Source: Paenibacillus spongiae (GTDB taxonomy: Bacteria > Bacillota > Bacilli > Paenibacillales > Paenibacillaceae). Taken from it: a stretch of DNA of 64,000 nucleotides. The translations under genes and the position numbers were made by a program. The notes beneath the pieces were generated by a model. The model searched no databases. It was not told the origin of the DNA and saw nothing but the letters and a program-made list of their open reading frames with translations. Location: the NCBI RefSeq assembly GCF_024734895.1, contig NZ_CP091430.1:3180501-3244500 (forward strand). Direction: 5' to 3'. Each line of letters opens with the position of its first letter. The stretch's first letter is position 1. This document shows positions 51,515 through 60,767 of this stretch, one piece after another.

Positions 51515-52605
51515 GGTATTTCCCCCTTGGCAGGTTTGGCAAACCAAGCAATGATGGTCCAAATTAGAGTTAAGGTTAAGGTGACCCATAAAGATAATGT
51601 CAGGTATGTTTCAAACATATCCACGTAAAACGTGTGATGGTGACTTGTTATTATAGTTAATGTAATATAACTTAACGTTAGAAAAGAAAGAAACCAGTTA
51701 CGTGCTTTGGGGGTTCGGAAAGGGAGTAAATCGGTTATTAAAAATTGGGCAAGACTGATCCGCACCGTTGCACCGGAAAGCCATTGAAAGACCGATAAAA
51801 AATCTACATGCTCAATATAATTCCCTATTTTCAAGAGACGCCATTGTTCGTAAGGCGAAACCATTTGCTTTGCTGCCTCTTTGGGTCCGAATTCGGTAAT
51901 CGCCCCTACGATCGGGCCAAGGGTTATATAAACGAGCACTAGGCCCAATAGCATTATTTGCCATGTTTTAACATTCGTTTTTAACCGATGTTGAAGCAGC
52001 AAAAACAAGGATAATTCGGCAAATGCGCCCCCGGCATAAATCATCCCCTTGAATGAGGGTCCCCAACCTTCTTCCAGAAAAGGACGAAGCAATAACCAAT
52101 TCTTTTCTGACATATTCCCGAACGATACAAGATAACCTAGGCAAACTACGGTAGGAAGCAACAAACCAGAACATATCGCAATGGCACTTAACCCATACTT
52201 GGCTGCAAAATGGCAGACAAGAACCAATACGACGATAAGCACATATGGAGGTGTTGCCGGCAAGTAATCGGCTACCGTCCATAGTGAGGTCTGCATAATG
52301 GTAAGACCACCAATGAAGTATAGTTGTATGACAACTGGCACGAGTAACAGCCACGAAAGAAACGGGGATGTTTGTTTGGCTAACCAAGGCTGAAATTTTA
52401 CCCCTCCGGATTTTTTCATTATAAAGACAAGAAGGGCACACCAAGGCATATACAGTGCTGCTGTGAGCAAGACCGATATCCATGCGTCCCTTCCGGAAGC
52501 GTCAAGCATCAACGGATTTAGAATGACATGGCTTAATAATCCATTGAACAGCATCATAACCATAAAAATTTGCAAGAAGCTGACTTTTCCAGTTGAATTT
52601 TTCAT
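51511..52605 (-). CDS. GerB-type spore germination permease (second operon)
   Basis: B subunit with about ten membrane helices. Motifs: VSFLQIFMVMMLFNGLLSHVILNPLML, SGRDAWISVLLTAALY, FGPKEAAKQMVSPYEQWRLLKIG, HVDFLSVFQWLSGATVRISL, all parallel to the first operon's permease. Of two in-frame Met codons, the second (52605) is preferred because CGGAG lies 6-7 bp upstream; using the first adds five residues. It is the promoter-proximal gene of the B-A-C operon on the minus strand. Confidence 0.92.
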   Translation of the reverse strand: MKNSTGKVSFLQIFMVMMLFNGLLSHVILNPLMLDASGRDAWISVLLTAALYMPWCALLVFIMKKSGGVKFQPWLAKQTSPFLSWLLLVPVVIQLYFIGGLTIMQTSLWTVADYLPATPPYVLIVVLVLVCHFAAKYGLSAIAICSGLLLPTVVCLGYLVSFGNMSEKNWLLLRPFLEEGWGPSFKGMIYAGGAFAELSLFLLLQHRLKTNVKTWQIMLLGLVLVYITLGPIVGAITEFGPKEAAKQMVSPYEQWRLLKIGNYIEHVDFLSVFQWLSGATVRISLAQFLITDLLPFRTPKARNWFLSFLTLSYITLTIITSHHHTFYVDMFETYLTLSLWVTLTLTLIWTIIAWFAKPAKGEIP

Positions 52606-52639
52606 GATATTCTCCGACATGGTTAATCTTTTGTAAAAA

Positions 52640-52668
52640 TTTAATCCTTAACATACCCTTGTTGTCAA
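52640..52668 (-). promoter_or_regulatory. Possible promoter of the second ger operon
   Basis: On the minus strand TTGACA and ATTAAA are separated by 17 bp, upstream of the GerB gene. The -35 box is a perfect SigA match but the -10 box is poor. Ger operons normally use SigG, so this may not be the functional promoter. Confidence 0.3.
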
Positions 52669-53085
52669 AATATATGCACAAATATCAGATAATGGTATTA
52701 GGGTGTTCATGAAACTAAAGTTGGTGAGAAGGAAACTGCCGCGCGGTGCTAATATAGGGGATTCTATCAATAGTGAAGGTATAAACCACCTTTTTGAAAA
52801 TATCTAAATCGTCTCCATTCATAGGGCATTTGTCGAGTGACAAGAACATACTTCTAAAAAAGTCGCATAGCTGCACTATTAAATGAATAACTATGAGCGC
52901 TCATTTCCAACTCAACTGAGATGGAATGCCTGTTTTTATCGGGATATAGCAAGGAAACCCGCCCGCAATTGGAATGAAACTTTGTGAAATGACCATGTCT
53001 ATACTATAAACCGCCTGCCGGCGGGTAAGTGAGTTTGCTTACCGACTGGCAGGCGGTTGTTGTTTGTGAGAATCGGCCGTGCTTA
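52669..53085. other. Intergenic region, only a hairpin identified
   Basis: AT-rich DNA without a supported gene; it ends in the strong hairpin at 53007-53062. Confidence 0.4.
53007..53062. terminator. Long hairpin, terminator of the small membrane protein gene
   Basis: AACCGCCTGCC pairs with GGCAGGCGGTT, with an inner GGTAAG/CTTACC stem. On the minus strand it follows the gene at 53086 by 24 bp; the T-runs are weak on both sides. Confidence 0.65.
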
Positions 53086-53346
53086 TTATTGCACAGGCAT
53101 CTCGTGCAATACAAACCACATGAACAGGTTTAAGACGATGCTGCAAACAGCCAAATTTCTTCCTACGCGTCCCGGGTTTCCGCCGACCCACATATGTGAT
53201 TCGACGGTGGCATATCGGCTTTTATGTCCAAGAACGCAAGAGACCATCGCTATGATGATGCCTCCGATCGGATACATGAAGAGGAAGAAGGAACTAAACG
53301 AAAGCAGGACGGATACGACGGCCATGATGTAACGGTCTTCATTCAA
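53086..53346 (-). CDS. Small membrane protein, DUF4190-like
   Basis: An 86-residue protein with two hydrophobic segments (about 9-38 and 65-82) separated by a polar loop. The pattern AVVSVLLSFSSFFLFMYPIGGIIIAMVSCVLGHKS resembles the DUF4190 motif, in which a Pro/Gly-rich helix is followed by LG-H. AGGTGAATAG precedes the ATG. No function is known for the family. It is followed by the hairpin at 53007-53062. Confidence 0.7.
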   Translation of the reverse strand: MNEDRYIMAVVSVLLSFSSFFLFMYPIGGIIIAMVSCVLGHKSRYATVESHMWVGGNPGRVGRNLAVCSIVLNLFMWFVLHEMPVQ

Positions 53347-53861
53347 GCCTATTCACCTCCATCAGTTCAACAAATTCTATTACCTCTATGAAATAGATTT
53401 CTTCTTCATCCCTTAAATACCTCCATATGGAAAAGAACAATTATTGAATGATAGGAGTACAATCCGCTGCGCAGGCAGAATGTTCTTCCGGCCGCTGTTG
53501 TTCTGGATTTCTTCGAATTCCCCAGCTCCTACTTGTTTGGCTTGTTGTCGACAAAAGTAGAAACAAGCCATGATTTTGGAAGTTTTGTAAATTGCAATGG
53601 TAGTAGAAGGATATTTGTCTTTTTTAGAGAACTTGTCGGAGGAAAGATCCTTTAATAATAGAAATGGTCATATTTCGCTGTCAAATGATGAAGGGGGTGA
53701 ACGATGCGTCGAACGCCGCATTTTGTAGAGATGGAGTAGATTGAACACGACTCCATCTATGGAATTCGCAACAAAACTAGGAAAGGCCGTGAATGAGACT
53801 AACAACAAGAGTATATCCATCCAGCAGTTGACACTACAAACCATGGAGGGAATTTTGAGGA
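53347..53861. other. 515-bp region with a degenerate repeat copy, no supported gene
   Basis: A degenerate copy of the 182-bp repeat lies at 53465-53512. A 72-codon frame at 53741 (TTG) overlaps the next gene and has no family resemblance, although GATGAAGGGGGTG stands about 45 bp before it. Confidence 0.5.
53465..53512 (+). repeat. Degenerate copy of the 182-bp repeat
   Basis: CCGCTGCGCAGGCAGAATG followed by TTCTTCCGGCCGCTGTTGTTC repeats the left half of the units at 34.3-34.8 kb; the right half is missing. Confidence 0.75.
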
Positions 53862-56800
53862 ATGAGAAGGAAAATAATATCGACTCTACTAATGGTTTCT
53901 TTGCTGTGCACGATGTTCTTCCAAACCGGGTTAACGGCTGCCGCGGAAGAGAGCGTTGAGCGTGTTGTTCCGGAACGCACTTCGCTCAGCATTCAGAAGA
54001 CGTTAACTGCACCGGTTATCGACGGGCAGCCCGATGAATCGCTGTGGAACGTCACGCAACCCATGCCCATTCAAATCGGAGAAGGAGCGGTTCAGCCATC
54101 TTCATTCGGCATGCTGTGGGACTATTCTTATCTATACATAGCAGTAAATGTCGAGGATGACGCTCTGGTTCATAATGCTAGCGGATACTGGTTCGATCAG
54201 GATCACATCGGCTTATTCTTCGACCCGACGCTGCACCGGTCGGCTCCCTTCATGGGGAATGACTTGCAGATCGGACTCGTCTATCAGCCGGATTCGACAA
54301 CGCCGGAGTTTCATTTTGGAGCGGCGCCGAATCATGTGGGCAAGGACGAGAAGAAGATTCTGCGCGCTATTCGGACTACGTCAGCTGGCTGGTCGGCCGA
54401 GGTCGCCATTCCTTGGGATATGCTCGGCTTCGATCCGGTCAAGCAGAAGGAGATCGGCATGCAGATCGGCGTTACGGATCGCGATGCCGAGGAAGTGCCG
54501 GCTGTGAGCAGCATGTGGAGCAATTATAACTCGGTCAATTCCTTCTGGAATGATACGAGCGGATACGGCACTATTCAGCTGGACGAGACCAGCCCGGTTG
54601 ACGGCCAGGTCAGCGACGTCCTCTTGGAGGAGAACTTCGACAGTTACGCAGCCGGTGAAACGCCGTTCGGCTGGATCTCAGACGTCAATGCAGGCAGCCA
54701 GCCGATGACCGTCGTACAAGGTGTGAACGGAGAGGGCGGCCAGCTCGTGTTCGATGGCAGCGGGGCCGGCAAACAGGGGAGGATTACCGCTCCCGTGCAA
54801 TGGGACAACTATACCGTAGAAGCGGACGTCACGTTCCAAGCGGTGTTAGACTCCGCCCGGTGGGTAGGGTTGATGTTCCGGGTTCCCGCCAATGGCAAGC
54901 ATCCCTATAACCAAATGGCGGTCAGACAGAATGGAAGCTACGAGGTTGCTTACCGGACACCGGAGAACGGATGGCTGGTACCGGTGAAGGGCTCATGGGG
55001 TTCAGCGCTTGCCTTGAATTCAGCCTATTCGTTGAAGCTGCGCGTTTATGACAATAACGTCAAGGAATATATTAAAGCGGCAACCGATCCAGACTACACG
55101 CTGCTGACCGAGAATTCCCTGGACAGCAATCTTCTCTCCCGGGGCAAAGTCGGCTTCCAAGCCGACCAAAGCAAAGTGGCGTTCGATAATGTGAAGGTAA
55201 CGCGCATTACCGTCTCTAACTTCGAAATGACGGCACCGGAATCTCTTGAGGCGTTGAGCGGTGCTGCTCCGGTAACCTACGCGGCCACCTATTCGGATGG
55301 CATTAACGAGGCGGTAGCGGCTAACCGGGTGAAGCTCTATTCGTCGAACGAGAACGTGATCCGTATTGTGAACAATCAGATCATTCCGGTTCGAGAAGGC
55401 GAAGCGCAGGTAAAGGCCGTTTACGGCAATGCGGCGGCGGAATCGACGATCATCGTGACGCCTTCCTCGATCGGCGGCGCCAAGGTCGTCAAGCTGACGC
55501 ATGAGAAGGGCTATATTCTGGCGAATGCTGGCGAAACGATCGATCTGGCCGCACTCGCATTCAATGCGGAACTGAATGATCTGTCGACGGATACGCTGAA
55601 CGGCGACGCGCTGACATGGTCCGCGGTTGATGAGGGCGTTACCATTGCCGATGGACTGCTGACGGGCACCGAGCGGGCAGGAATCTTCAAGGTGAAGGCC
55701 GAGAAGGATGGAGCGGCCGTCGAGATGATCGTCGTCGCGAAGAATCCGGCCGATGAGGAATATGTCTTGTATGAGGAGAATTTCGATGCCGTGCCGGAAG
55801 GTACGCTGCCGGCAGGCTGGAAGCGGATTGAAGGAACGACAGGAGCCAAGGCGGCCGTAGTCGGCGGCGTCCTGGAGCTGGATGCGCGGACAACCCCGGA
55901 CAATCCATCCCGGCTGCTGCTTCCCGATTACTTGGGCTTGTTCGGCGATTACCGGATTGAAGCGGATGTGACGCATCTGGCGGCGAACGATTCGTCGCGT
56001 TGGCACTCCTTCATGTACCGGATACAGCAGAACGATTATCCGTATTATCAAAGTGTCGTGAGGCAGAATGCGACGGCGGCGAACGGGATCGAGTTTGCCG
56101 AACGGACGCCTGCCAATGCCTGGAATGTAATGGAAACTGCATCGTATGGCGAAGCGATCAGCGCTGCCAAAATGTATCACTATCAAGTTATCGCACGGGA
56201 TAACAGGGTGCAGCATTCGATTGACGGTACCGTTCTGATCGATTCGGAGGCGGCCACCGCGTATACCTCCGGCAAAATCGGACTTCAAGCGAACGGCAGT
56301 CAGATGAGAGTGGACAATATGAAGGTAACCCTTCAGCTGAAGCCGCTGCCGCCGATGCCAGCCGACCGGTTCGTCAATGTGACGGAGCCGCAGACCTCGA
56401 TTTCGCTTGCGCCTTCTGTCGTTGCAACGGTTAATCAAGCAGACGATATCGCTCAACTGACAGGCGATGCAACGCCCGCTACCGTCATTCTCCATGTGAA
56501 TGAAGCATTGAACGTGACCGATGCGGCCGGCAGCCATGTCATTGGCACCGTTGCGGATGTCGTAGCGGCAATCGGCTCCCGCATCATTCCAGCGTTCTAC
56601 GTGAAGGATGAAGCGACAGCGGATGCGCTTGTCGCCTGGATGAAATCGCAGCAGCTGGAGGATGCCTTCATTGTCTCGGATCAAGGCGAGATCGTGAAGA
56701 AAGCGAGACAAGCTTACCCGATTATTCGCGGCATTGTCGATTTTCAGGCGTCAAGCTCGTTGACCCCTGAAGCGCTAATGGATATCCGCCGCACGACGAA

Positions 56801-58481
56801 CGCCAGCTTGGCCAAGATCGCGCTGCTTCCTGCCGATGCGGCCTCGCGTGTGAACGTATCCTATTTGCAGGAGCGGTTGATCACCGTCTGGTCGAAGACT
56901 TCCAATGGGGCTAACACCGCATTGGATATGCATGAGCTTATAACGGCCGGCGTGAACGGCATCGTAACGAGTGATCCCGCAGCAGCTATTCAGGCGCTCG
57001 GTGTCTACAGCAATCAAACGACGCTCGTTCGCAGGCCGCTCATTATCGGACACCGGGGTATTCCGGCGCTAGCTCCGGAAAATACGATTGAAAGCGCGGA
57101 GCTTGCCTTCCAATACGGAGCGGACATCGTCGAGAACGATATCTACCTCTCGAAGGACGGCCATATTGTGATCATGCATGATCCGACGCTTGACCGTACG
57201 ACGAACGGCACGGGCAACGTGGAGGACTATACGCTGGCTCAGCTGAAAGCATTCAAAGCAAACAAGCAATTCCCTGCGCAATATCCGAATGCGCAAATTC
57301 CGACCCTGGCGGAATTCTTCGATGCCTATAAGGGGCAGGATGTGCTTCATTTCGTGGAAATCAAGAGCTATAAACCGGAAATCATCGATGCGCTCGTCAC
57401 GCTGATTAACGAGAAGGGCGTCGAGGATCAGGTTGTCGTGATATCGTTCAACGGCACGCAGCTGCAGCTGCTGGGCCAGAAGATGCCGGGCATGTCGCTT
57501 GGCTATCTGACGGGCGGCTATGCGAACGAGACGAATGTAAGCAAATCGCTGCGGTCGACGCTTCAGGCGATTCAGCCGATCAACGCAACCTTCAATACAA
57601 GCTATCCGGGGCTTGGCAAGAACTTCATGGAGGCGTCCAAGCACCGCGGAATAACGATCTGGCCGTGGACGTACCGTGATCAAGGTTCGTTCGTGCAGTA
57701 CTTCCAGCTCGGCACGTACGGACTCACCACCGATTACGCGAACTGGTCTACGAACTGGGCGGCAGAGCTTGCGCCCAAGCAGGAAACGGTCGAATTAACG
57801 GTTGGCGAAAGCGCGGACTTGACTGCCATTATGGAGACTTATAAAGGGGATAAAAGCGAGGTTGCGCCAACTCTAATCGCTGTGGATGGAGAGGATCTGG
57901 CAGCTGTTAACGGCGGCAAAGTGACGGCCGTCAAGCCGGGCACGGCGCATGTCCTGCTGCGCTATTCGTTCACGACTGATTTGGGCAACAGCTACGATCT
58001 CTATACGAAGCCTGTCGCCATCCAAATTAAGGATAAGGAACCCGAAGCAAAGTATACGATTCAAGGAAAGATCGACGTTCCGAGCTACCATAAGCTGAAT
58101 GATTTAAGCGGGTTTAAGGTTCAGTTGAAGAAAGGGCAGAGAGTCGTTGCCGAGACGGTTACGGATTCTCAGGGCCATTATTCGCTGAAGCTTAATGAGC
58201 GTCAAGGCCACAAGCTCGAGATCAGTGCCGATTTCTACGTGAAGAGCGAGATCACTGTCGTGCCGGGCAAGAACGATACCATCGTTCCGGTGAGTACGTT
58301 GACGATGTACGTCGGCGACTTCAACGGCAATGGCCGCATCGAGCAGTCGGACGTCAGCGCAATAGCCAATGCGGTCGGCTTGGAGCCTGCTGGCGACAGT
58401 GCCCGCTATGACATCGACAAGGACGGCGACATCGACGAGAATGATTTGACGGCGGTACAGAACAATCTGGACCGCAAGTAA
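53862..58481 (+). CDS. Large secreted glycerophosphodiester phosphodiesterase with CBM9-, LamG-, Big2- and dockerin-like modules
   Basis: A 1539-residue exported protein. Order of modules: signal peptide 1-29; CBM9/DOMON-like domain about 45-245 (APVIDGQPDESLWN, GMLWDYSYLYIAVNVEDDAL); LamG-like domain about 255-450; Ig-like Big2 segment about 455-535; second LamG-like domain about 630-830; a degenerate GDPD-like barrel about 840-1050 ending GVNGIVTSDPAAAIQAL; an intact GDPD domain about 1055-1290 with GHRG, ENTIES, VENDIYLSKDG and MHDPTLDRTTNG; another Big2 segment; a Cna-B-like domain; and at the end two EF-hand dockerin-like loops (DFNGNGRIEQSD, DIDKDGDIDEND). It would release sn-glycerol-3-phosphate from phosphodiesters such as teichoic acid or lipid headgroups, while bound to a polysaccharide surface. 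Start ATG with TGAGGA just before it. Confidence 0.9.
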   Translation: MRRKIISTLLMVSLLCTMFFQTGLTAAAEESVERVVPERTSLSIQKTLTAPVIDGQPDESLWNVTQPMPIQIGEGAVQPSSFGMLWDYSYLYIAVNVEDDALVHNASGYWFDQDHIGLFFDPTLHRSAPFMGNDLQIGLVYQPDSTTPEFHFGAAPNHVGKDEKKILRAIRTTSAGWSAEVAIPWDMLGFDPVKQKEIGMQIGVTDRDAEEVPAVSSMWSNYNSVNSFWNDTSGYGTIQLDETSPVDGQVSDVLLEENFDSYAAGETPFGWISDVNAGSQPMTVVQGVNGEGGQLVFDGSGAGKQGRITAPVQWDNYTVEADVTFQAVLDSARWVGLMFRVPANGKHPYNQMAVRQNGSYEVAYRTPENGWLVPVKGSWGSALALNSAYSLKLRVYDNNVKEYIKAATDPDYTLLTENSLDSNLLSRGKVGFQADQSKVAFDNVKVTRITVSNFEMTAPESLEALSGAAPVTYAATYSDGINEAVAANRVKLYSSNENVIRIVNNQIIPVREGEAQVKAVYGNAAAESTIIVTPSSIGGAKVVKLTHEKGYILANAGETIDLAALAFNAELNDLSTDTLNGDALTWSAVDEGVTIADGLLTGTERAGIFKVKAEKDGAAVEMIVVAKNPADEEYVLYEENFDAVPEGTLPAGWKRIEGTTGAKAAVVGGVLELDARTTPDNPSRLLLPDYLGLFGDYRIEADVTHLAANDSSRWHSFMYRIQQNDYPYYQSVVRQNATAANGIEFAERTPANAWNVMETASYGEAISAAKMYHYQVIARDNRVQHSIDGTVLIDSEAATAYTSGKIGLQANGSQMRVDNMKVTLQLKPLPPMPADRFVNVTEPQTSISLAPSVVATVNQADDIAQLTGDATPATVILHVNEALNVTDAAGSHVIGTVADVVAAIGSRIIPAFYVKDEATADALVAWMKSQQLEDAFIVSDQGEIVKKARQAYPIIRGIVDFQASSSLTPEALMDIRRTTNASLAKIALLPADAASRVNVSYLQERLITVWSKTSNGANTALDMHELITAGVNGIVTSDPAAAIQALGVYSNQTTLVRRPLIIGHRGIPALAPENTIESAELAFQYGADIVENDIYLSKDGHIVIMHDPTLDRTTNGTGNVEDYTLAQLKAFKANKQFPAQYPNAQIPTLAEFFDAYKGQDVLHFVEIKSYKPEIIDALVTLINEKGVEDQVVVISFNGTQLQLLGQKMPGMSLGYLTGGYANETNVSKSLRSTLQAIQPINATFNTSYPGLGKNFMEASKHRGITIWPWTYRDQGSFVQYFQLGTYGLTTDYANWSTNWAAELAPKQETVELTVGESADLTAIMETYKGDKSEVAPTLIAVDGEDLAAVNGGKVTAVKPGTAHVLLRYSFTTDLGNSYDLYTKPVAIQIKDKEPEAKYTIQGKIDVPSYHKLNDLSGFKVQLKKGQRVVAETVTDSQGHYSLKLNERQGHKLEISADFYVKSEITVVPGKNDTIVPVSTLTMYVGDFNGNGRIEQSDVSAIANAVGLEPAGDSARYDIDKDGDIDENDLTAVQNNLDRK

Positions 58482-58551
58482 GAACGCAAATCCGGCTTTC
58501 GCGGTTTCCATGCCGCGGAAACTCATCGGATACGGCACGCTATGATGAGAA

Positions 58552-58585
58552 AAAGAGGCCGCCAGTTTAGCTGGCCGGCCTCTTT
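58552..58585. terminator. Bidirectional terminator between the GDPD and PhyH genes
   Basis: AAAGAGGCCGCCAG pairs with CTGGCCGGCCTCTTT around TTTAG. The T-run is strongest on the minus strand. Confidence 0.88.
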
Positions 58586-58590
58586 GCTCG

Positions 58591-59448
58591 CTACGGCATC
58601 TTCTGCTGAGCGGCTTCCTTGGCTTTGCGGGCCAATTCGGGCAGATGCGCCTGATTCTCTTGAATTTGACGGAGATGCTTCATCCGCTCGGGTCCGGCAT
58701 TGTTAAGGACAGCTTCACCATGAAGCTCTTCCACCCAGTATGGAGCGAATGTGCTGACGTATTGATGGAGCTCATCCATATGATCTTCCGTATAATGCCT
58801 GGAGAAATTGATCAGCAGCACCCGACGGTTGTTGCCGCCTCCGAAGGAAGCATGCTTCAAGTAATTATTGAATACTAACAGATCGCCGGGACGAATATCC
58901 AGCGGAATCGCCGGCAGCTCCGTCCGATCTACCCCCCATTGCTCCATCATGTCGGGCGTATGGATCTGTTCCTTCAGAATCTCCGTATATTGGTCGCCGA
59001 TAAACTGACTTCCAGGCAGCACGCGCAGTGCGCCGGTTTCCTTGGTTACCGGATCCAGATAGAAGGAGAGATTGATGCTCTTAATATTGCCCGGCCATGT
59101 TTTGTCCATGGAGGTGTCCGAATGCCAGCCTGTTTCCCCGACATACTTATTTCCTGCACTCGTCAAGTAATTATAATCTTCGCCTAAGAGAGTTGAACAA
59201 ATCTCGATCACTCTCGGGTCGTCCAGGAGAGAAGCCAGCTTCTCGCTGTGGCCGAGGAAAGCAACGATCGTCGAGGTCTTCTTGAAATCATGCTCCTTCC
59301 CATTGTAGTTGCCGCCCATCTTGTTGAAGACGGCGTTAAACTCTTCGGTAATTTCCATGATCCGATCCTTCATGAGTCCGCGAAAAACCAGGTAGCCGAA
59401 GGTGTCGAAGAATGCTTTCTGCTGCTGTGTCACTCGGAATTGTTCCAT
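58591..59448 (-). CDS. Phytanoyl-CoA dioxygenase (PhyH) family protein
   Basis: Fe(II)/2-oxoglutarate oxygenase, 285 residues. ATG 59448 (MEQFRVTQQQKAFFD) follows GGAGGGG by 8 bp; a TTG two codons earlier is less well placed. Start motif FDTFGYLVFRGLM; the iron ligands are His and Asp in TGWHSDTS and the distal His in NNYLKHASFGGGNNRR, with the Arg for 2-oxoglutarate. GALRVLPGSQFIGD is typical of the family. Only distantly similar to the PhyH protein at 44.7 kb. Single gene; the substrate is unknown. Confidence 0.9.
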   Translation of the reverse strand: MEQFRVTQQQKAFFDTFGYLVFRGLMKDRIMEITEEFNAVFNKMGGNYNGKEHDFKKTSTIVAFLGHSEKLASLLDDPRVIEICSTLLGEDYNYLTSAGNKYVGETGWHSDTSMDKTWPGNIKSINLSFYLDPVTKETGALRVLPGSQFIGDQYTEILKEQIHTPDMMEQWGVDRTELPAIPLDIRPGDLLVFNNYLKHASFGGGNNRRVLLINFSRHYTEDHMDELHQYVSTFAPYWVEELHGEAVLNNAGPERMKHLRQIQENQAHLPELARKAKEAAQQKMP

Positions 59449-59574
59449 CCGCAATACCCCTCCAATAGGTATACTTTAATCTATGTGAAGACACCCTGAT
59501 TATACTATAGTTGTCGTGATTGAAAAGTACTAATTTAACATTTTCGAGAATGCCTTGATTAGAAAAATAAAATC

Positions 59575-59604
59575 GACTCCGCCTGGCGGCAGAGTCGATG
59601 GATG
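59575..59604 (-). terminator. Terminator of the PhnB-like VOC gene
   Basis: On the minus strand ATCGACTC pairs with GAGTCGAT with an inner GC stem, followed by TTTATTTTT. Confidence 0.85.
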
Positions 59605-59623
59605 AGAAGGTATGAAACAATTG

Positions 59624-60040
59624 TTAGGACTGACTGTCGGTATAGATGAGAAAGGTGATGCCGAACTTATCGGTGATTTCGCCAAATGCGGGACTGAAAT
59701 TCGTTTCCTGCAGCGCCATTTTGACCTGGCCGCCTTGCTGCAAGGCTTCGAATACTTGTTTGCTCCTGCCGATGCTGTTCAGCGTAATGCATACCGTTAT
59801 ATGATTCCCCCTCGATAAGGGAGCACCCGGGAATGAATCGCTCAGCATAAGCTCGGATTCGCCGATTTGAAGCAAGGCGTGGGCAATTCGGTCTTTGGCG
59901 CCTTCAGGAATTGAATCGGGATTGTCGGTCATTTCGGCAAAGGTCAGGATTTCGAGGATTTTGGCTTCTAACGTTTCCTCATAAAACTGGATCGCCTCTC
60001 TGGCATTGCCGTCGATCGTCAAGTAGGGGGTTAAACGCAT
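59624..60040 (-). CDS. PhnB-like VOC family protein
   Basis: A 138-residue protein of the PhnB/DUF1338-neighbour branch of the VOC superfamily: LTPYLTIDGNAREAIQFYEETLEAKI, IAHALLQIGESELMLSD, and a C-terminal SPAFGEITDKFGITFLIYT. Such proteins often lack a catalytic metal centre, and their function is mostly unknown. Start ATG with GAGCTGACC upstream and no strong ribosome site. It is single, with a terminator on its 3' side. Confidence 0.87.
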   Translation of the reverse strand: MRLTPYLTIDGNAREAIQFYEETLEAKILEILTFAEMTDNPDSIPEGAKDRIAHALLQIGESELMLSDSFPGAPLSRGNHITVCITLNSIGRSKQVFEALQQGGQVKMALQETNFSPAFGEITDKFGITFLIYTDSQS

Positions 60041-60277
60041 GCAGGGTCAGCTCCTCGTAATTGGATTGGTTCACTACACCGAATGTTATCATGCCCATCA
60101 TCGATGCGTTTCTTCTCGATTGCTAACTTGCATGGGTTCAAACTATTCTTTTCGTCTCCATGGAAAAAGTTGAATGGGGAGCGACACAATAGCAATCCAT
60201 AAGAAATCTGTTTCTGAAGAACATGGTATGCTTGAAGTAGATTTTGAGGTTCATATAATAGGATGAGGTGATCGATA

Positions 60278-60700
60278 ATGGCAACGCAGGCAAATATGAT
60301 TTTTGTAAATTTACCGGTAAAGGACTTGAATAAATCCATCGATTTCTTTACGAAGATGGGGTTTGAATTCAATCCGCAATACACCGATGAGAACGCAACT
60401 TGCATGATCATCAGCGAACATATTTTTGCCATGCTGCTGGTCGAGGATTTTTTCAAGACGTTTACGGATAAGGAGATTGCGGATTCAACGAAATCGGCGG
60501 AAGTCATCGTTGCTCTATCGGCTGAGAGCAGGGAACGGGTGGATGAGCTTGTGGACAAGGCGCTCGCCGCCGGTGGTTCGTTTTCGAAAGAGCCTCTGGA
60601 TCACGGCTTCATGTACAGCAGAAGCTTCCAGGATCTTGACGGCCATCTGTGGGAATTCATGTACATGGACGAGAGTGCGGCGCAGGCGCAGCAAGGTTAA
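60278..60700 (+). CDS. VOC family protein (lactoylglutathione-lyase-like)
   Basis: A 140-residue VOC protein: MIFVNLPVKDLNKSIDFFTKMGFEFNPQYTDENATCMIISE, then AGGSFSKEPLDHGFMYSRSFQDLDGHLWEFMYMD, the common form annotated as glyoxalase/extradiol-dioxygenase-like. GAGGTGAT precedes the ATG. The C-terminal DLDGHLWEF carries the last metal-ligand Glu. It is unrelated in detail to the PhnB-like gene, which points away from it. Confidence 0.9.
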   Translation: MATQANMIFVNLPVKDLNKSIDFFTKMGFEFNPQYTDENATCMIISEHIFAMLLVEDFFKTFTDKEIADSTKSAEVIVALSAESRERVDELVDKALAAGGSFSKEPLDHGFMYSRSFQDLDGHLWEFMYMDESAAQAQQG

Positions 60701-60725
60701 CCGCGAACGGTTTACATCGCTTGGG

Positions 60726-60767
60726 AGTGGTGGCTCAGAGGATGATCTCTGCGCTGCCACTTTTTTT
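60726..60767 (+). terminator. Terminator after the VOC gene
   Basis: AGTGGTGGC pairs with GCTGCCACT, with an inner CAGAG/CTCTG stem, followed by seven T. Confidence 0.85.

Noticed and set aside
53741-53959. TTG-initiated frame of 72 codons before the large GDPD gene
   Set aside because: It overlaps the signal-peptide region of the GDPD gene in another frame, has a poorly placed ribosome site and no similarity.
55020-56711. Minus-strand open frame of 563 codons inside the GDPD gene
   Set aside because: Its composition is rich in Arg, His and Ile as expected for the antisense of a GC-biased coding frame; it has no domain and the plus-strand frame is clearly the coding one.
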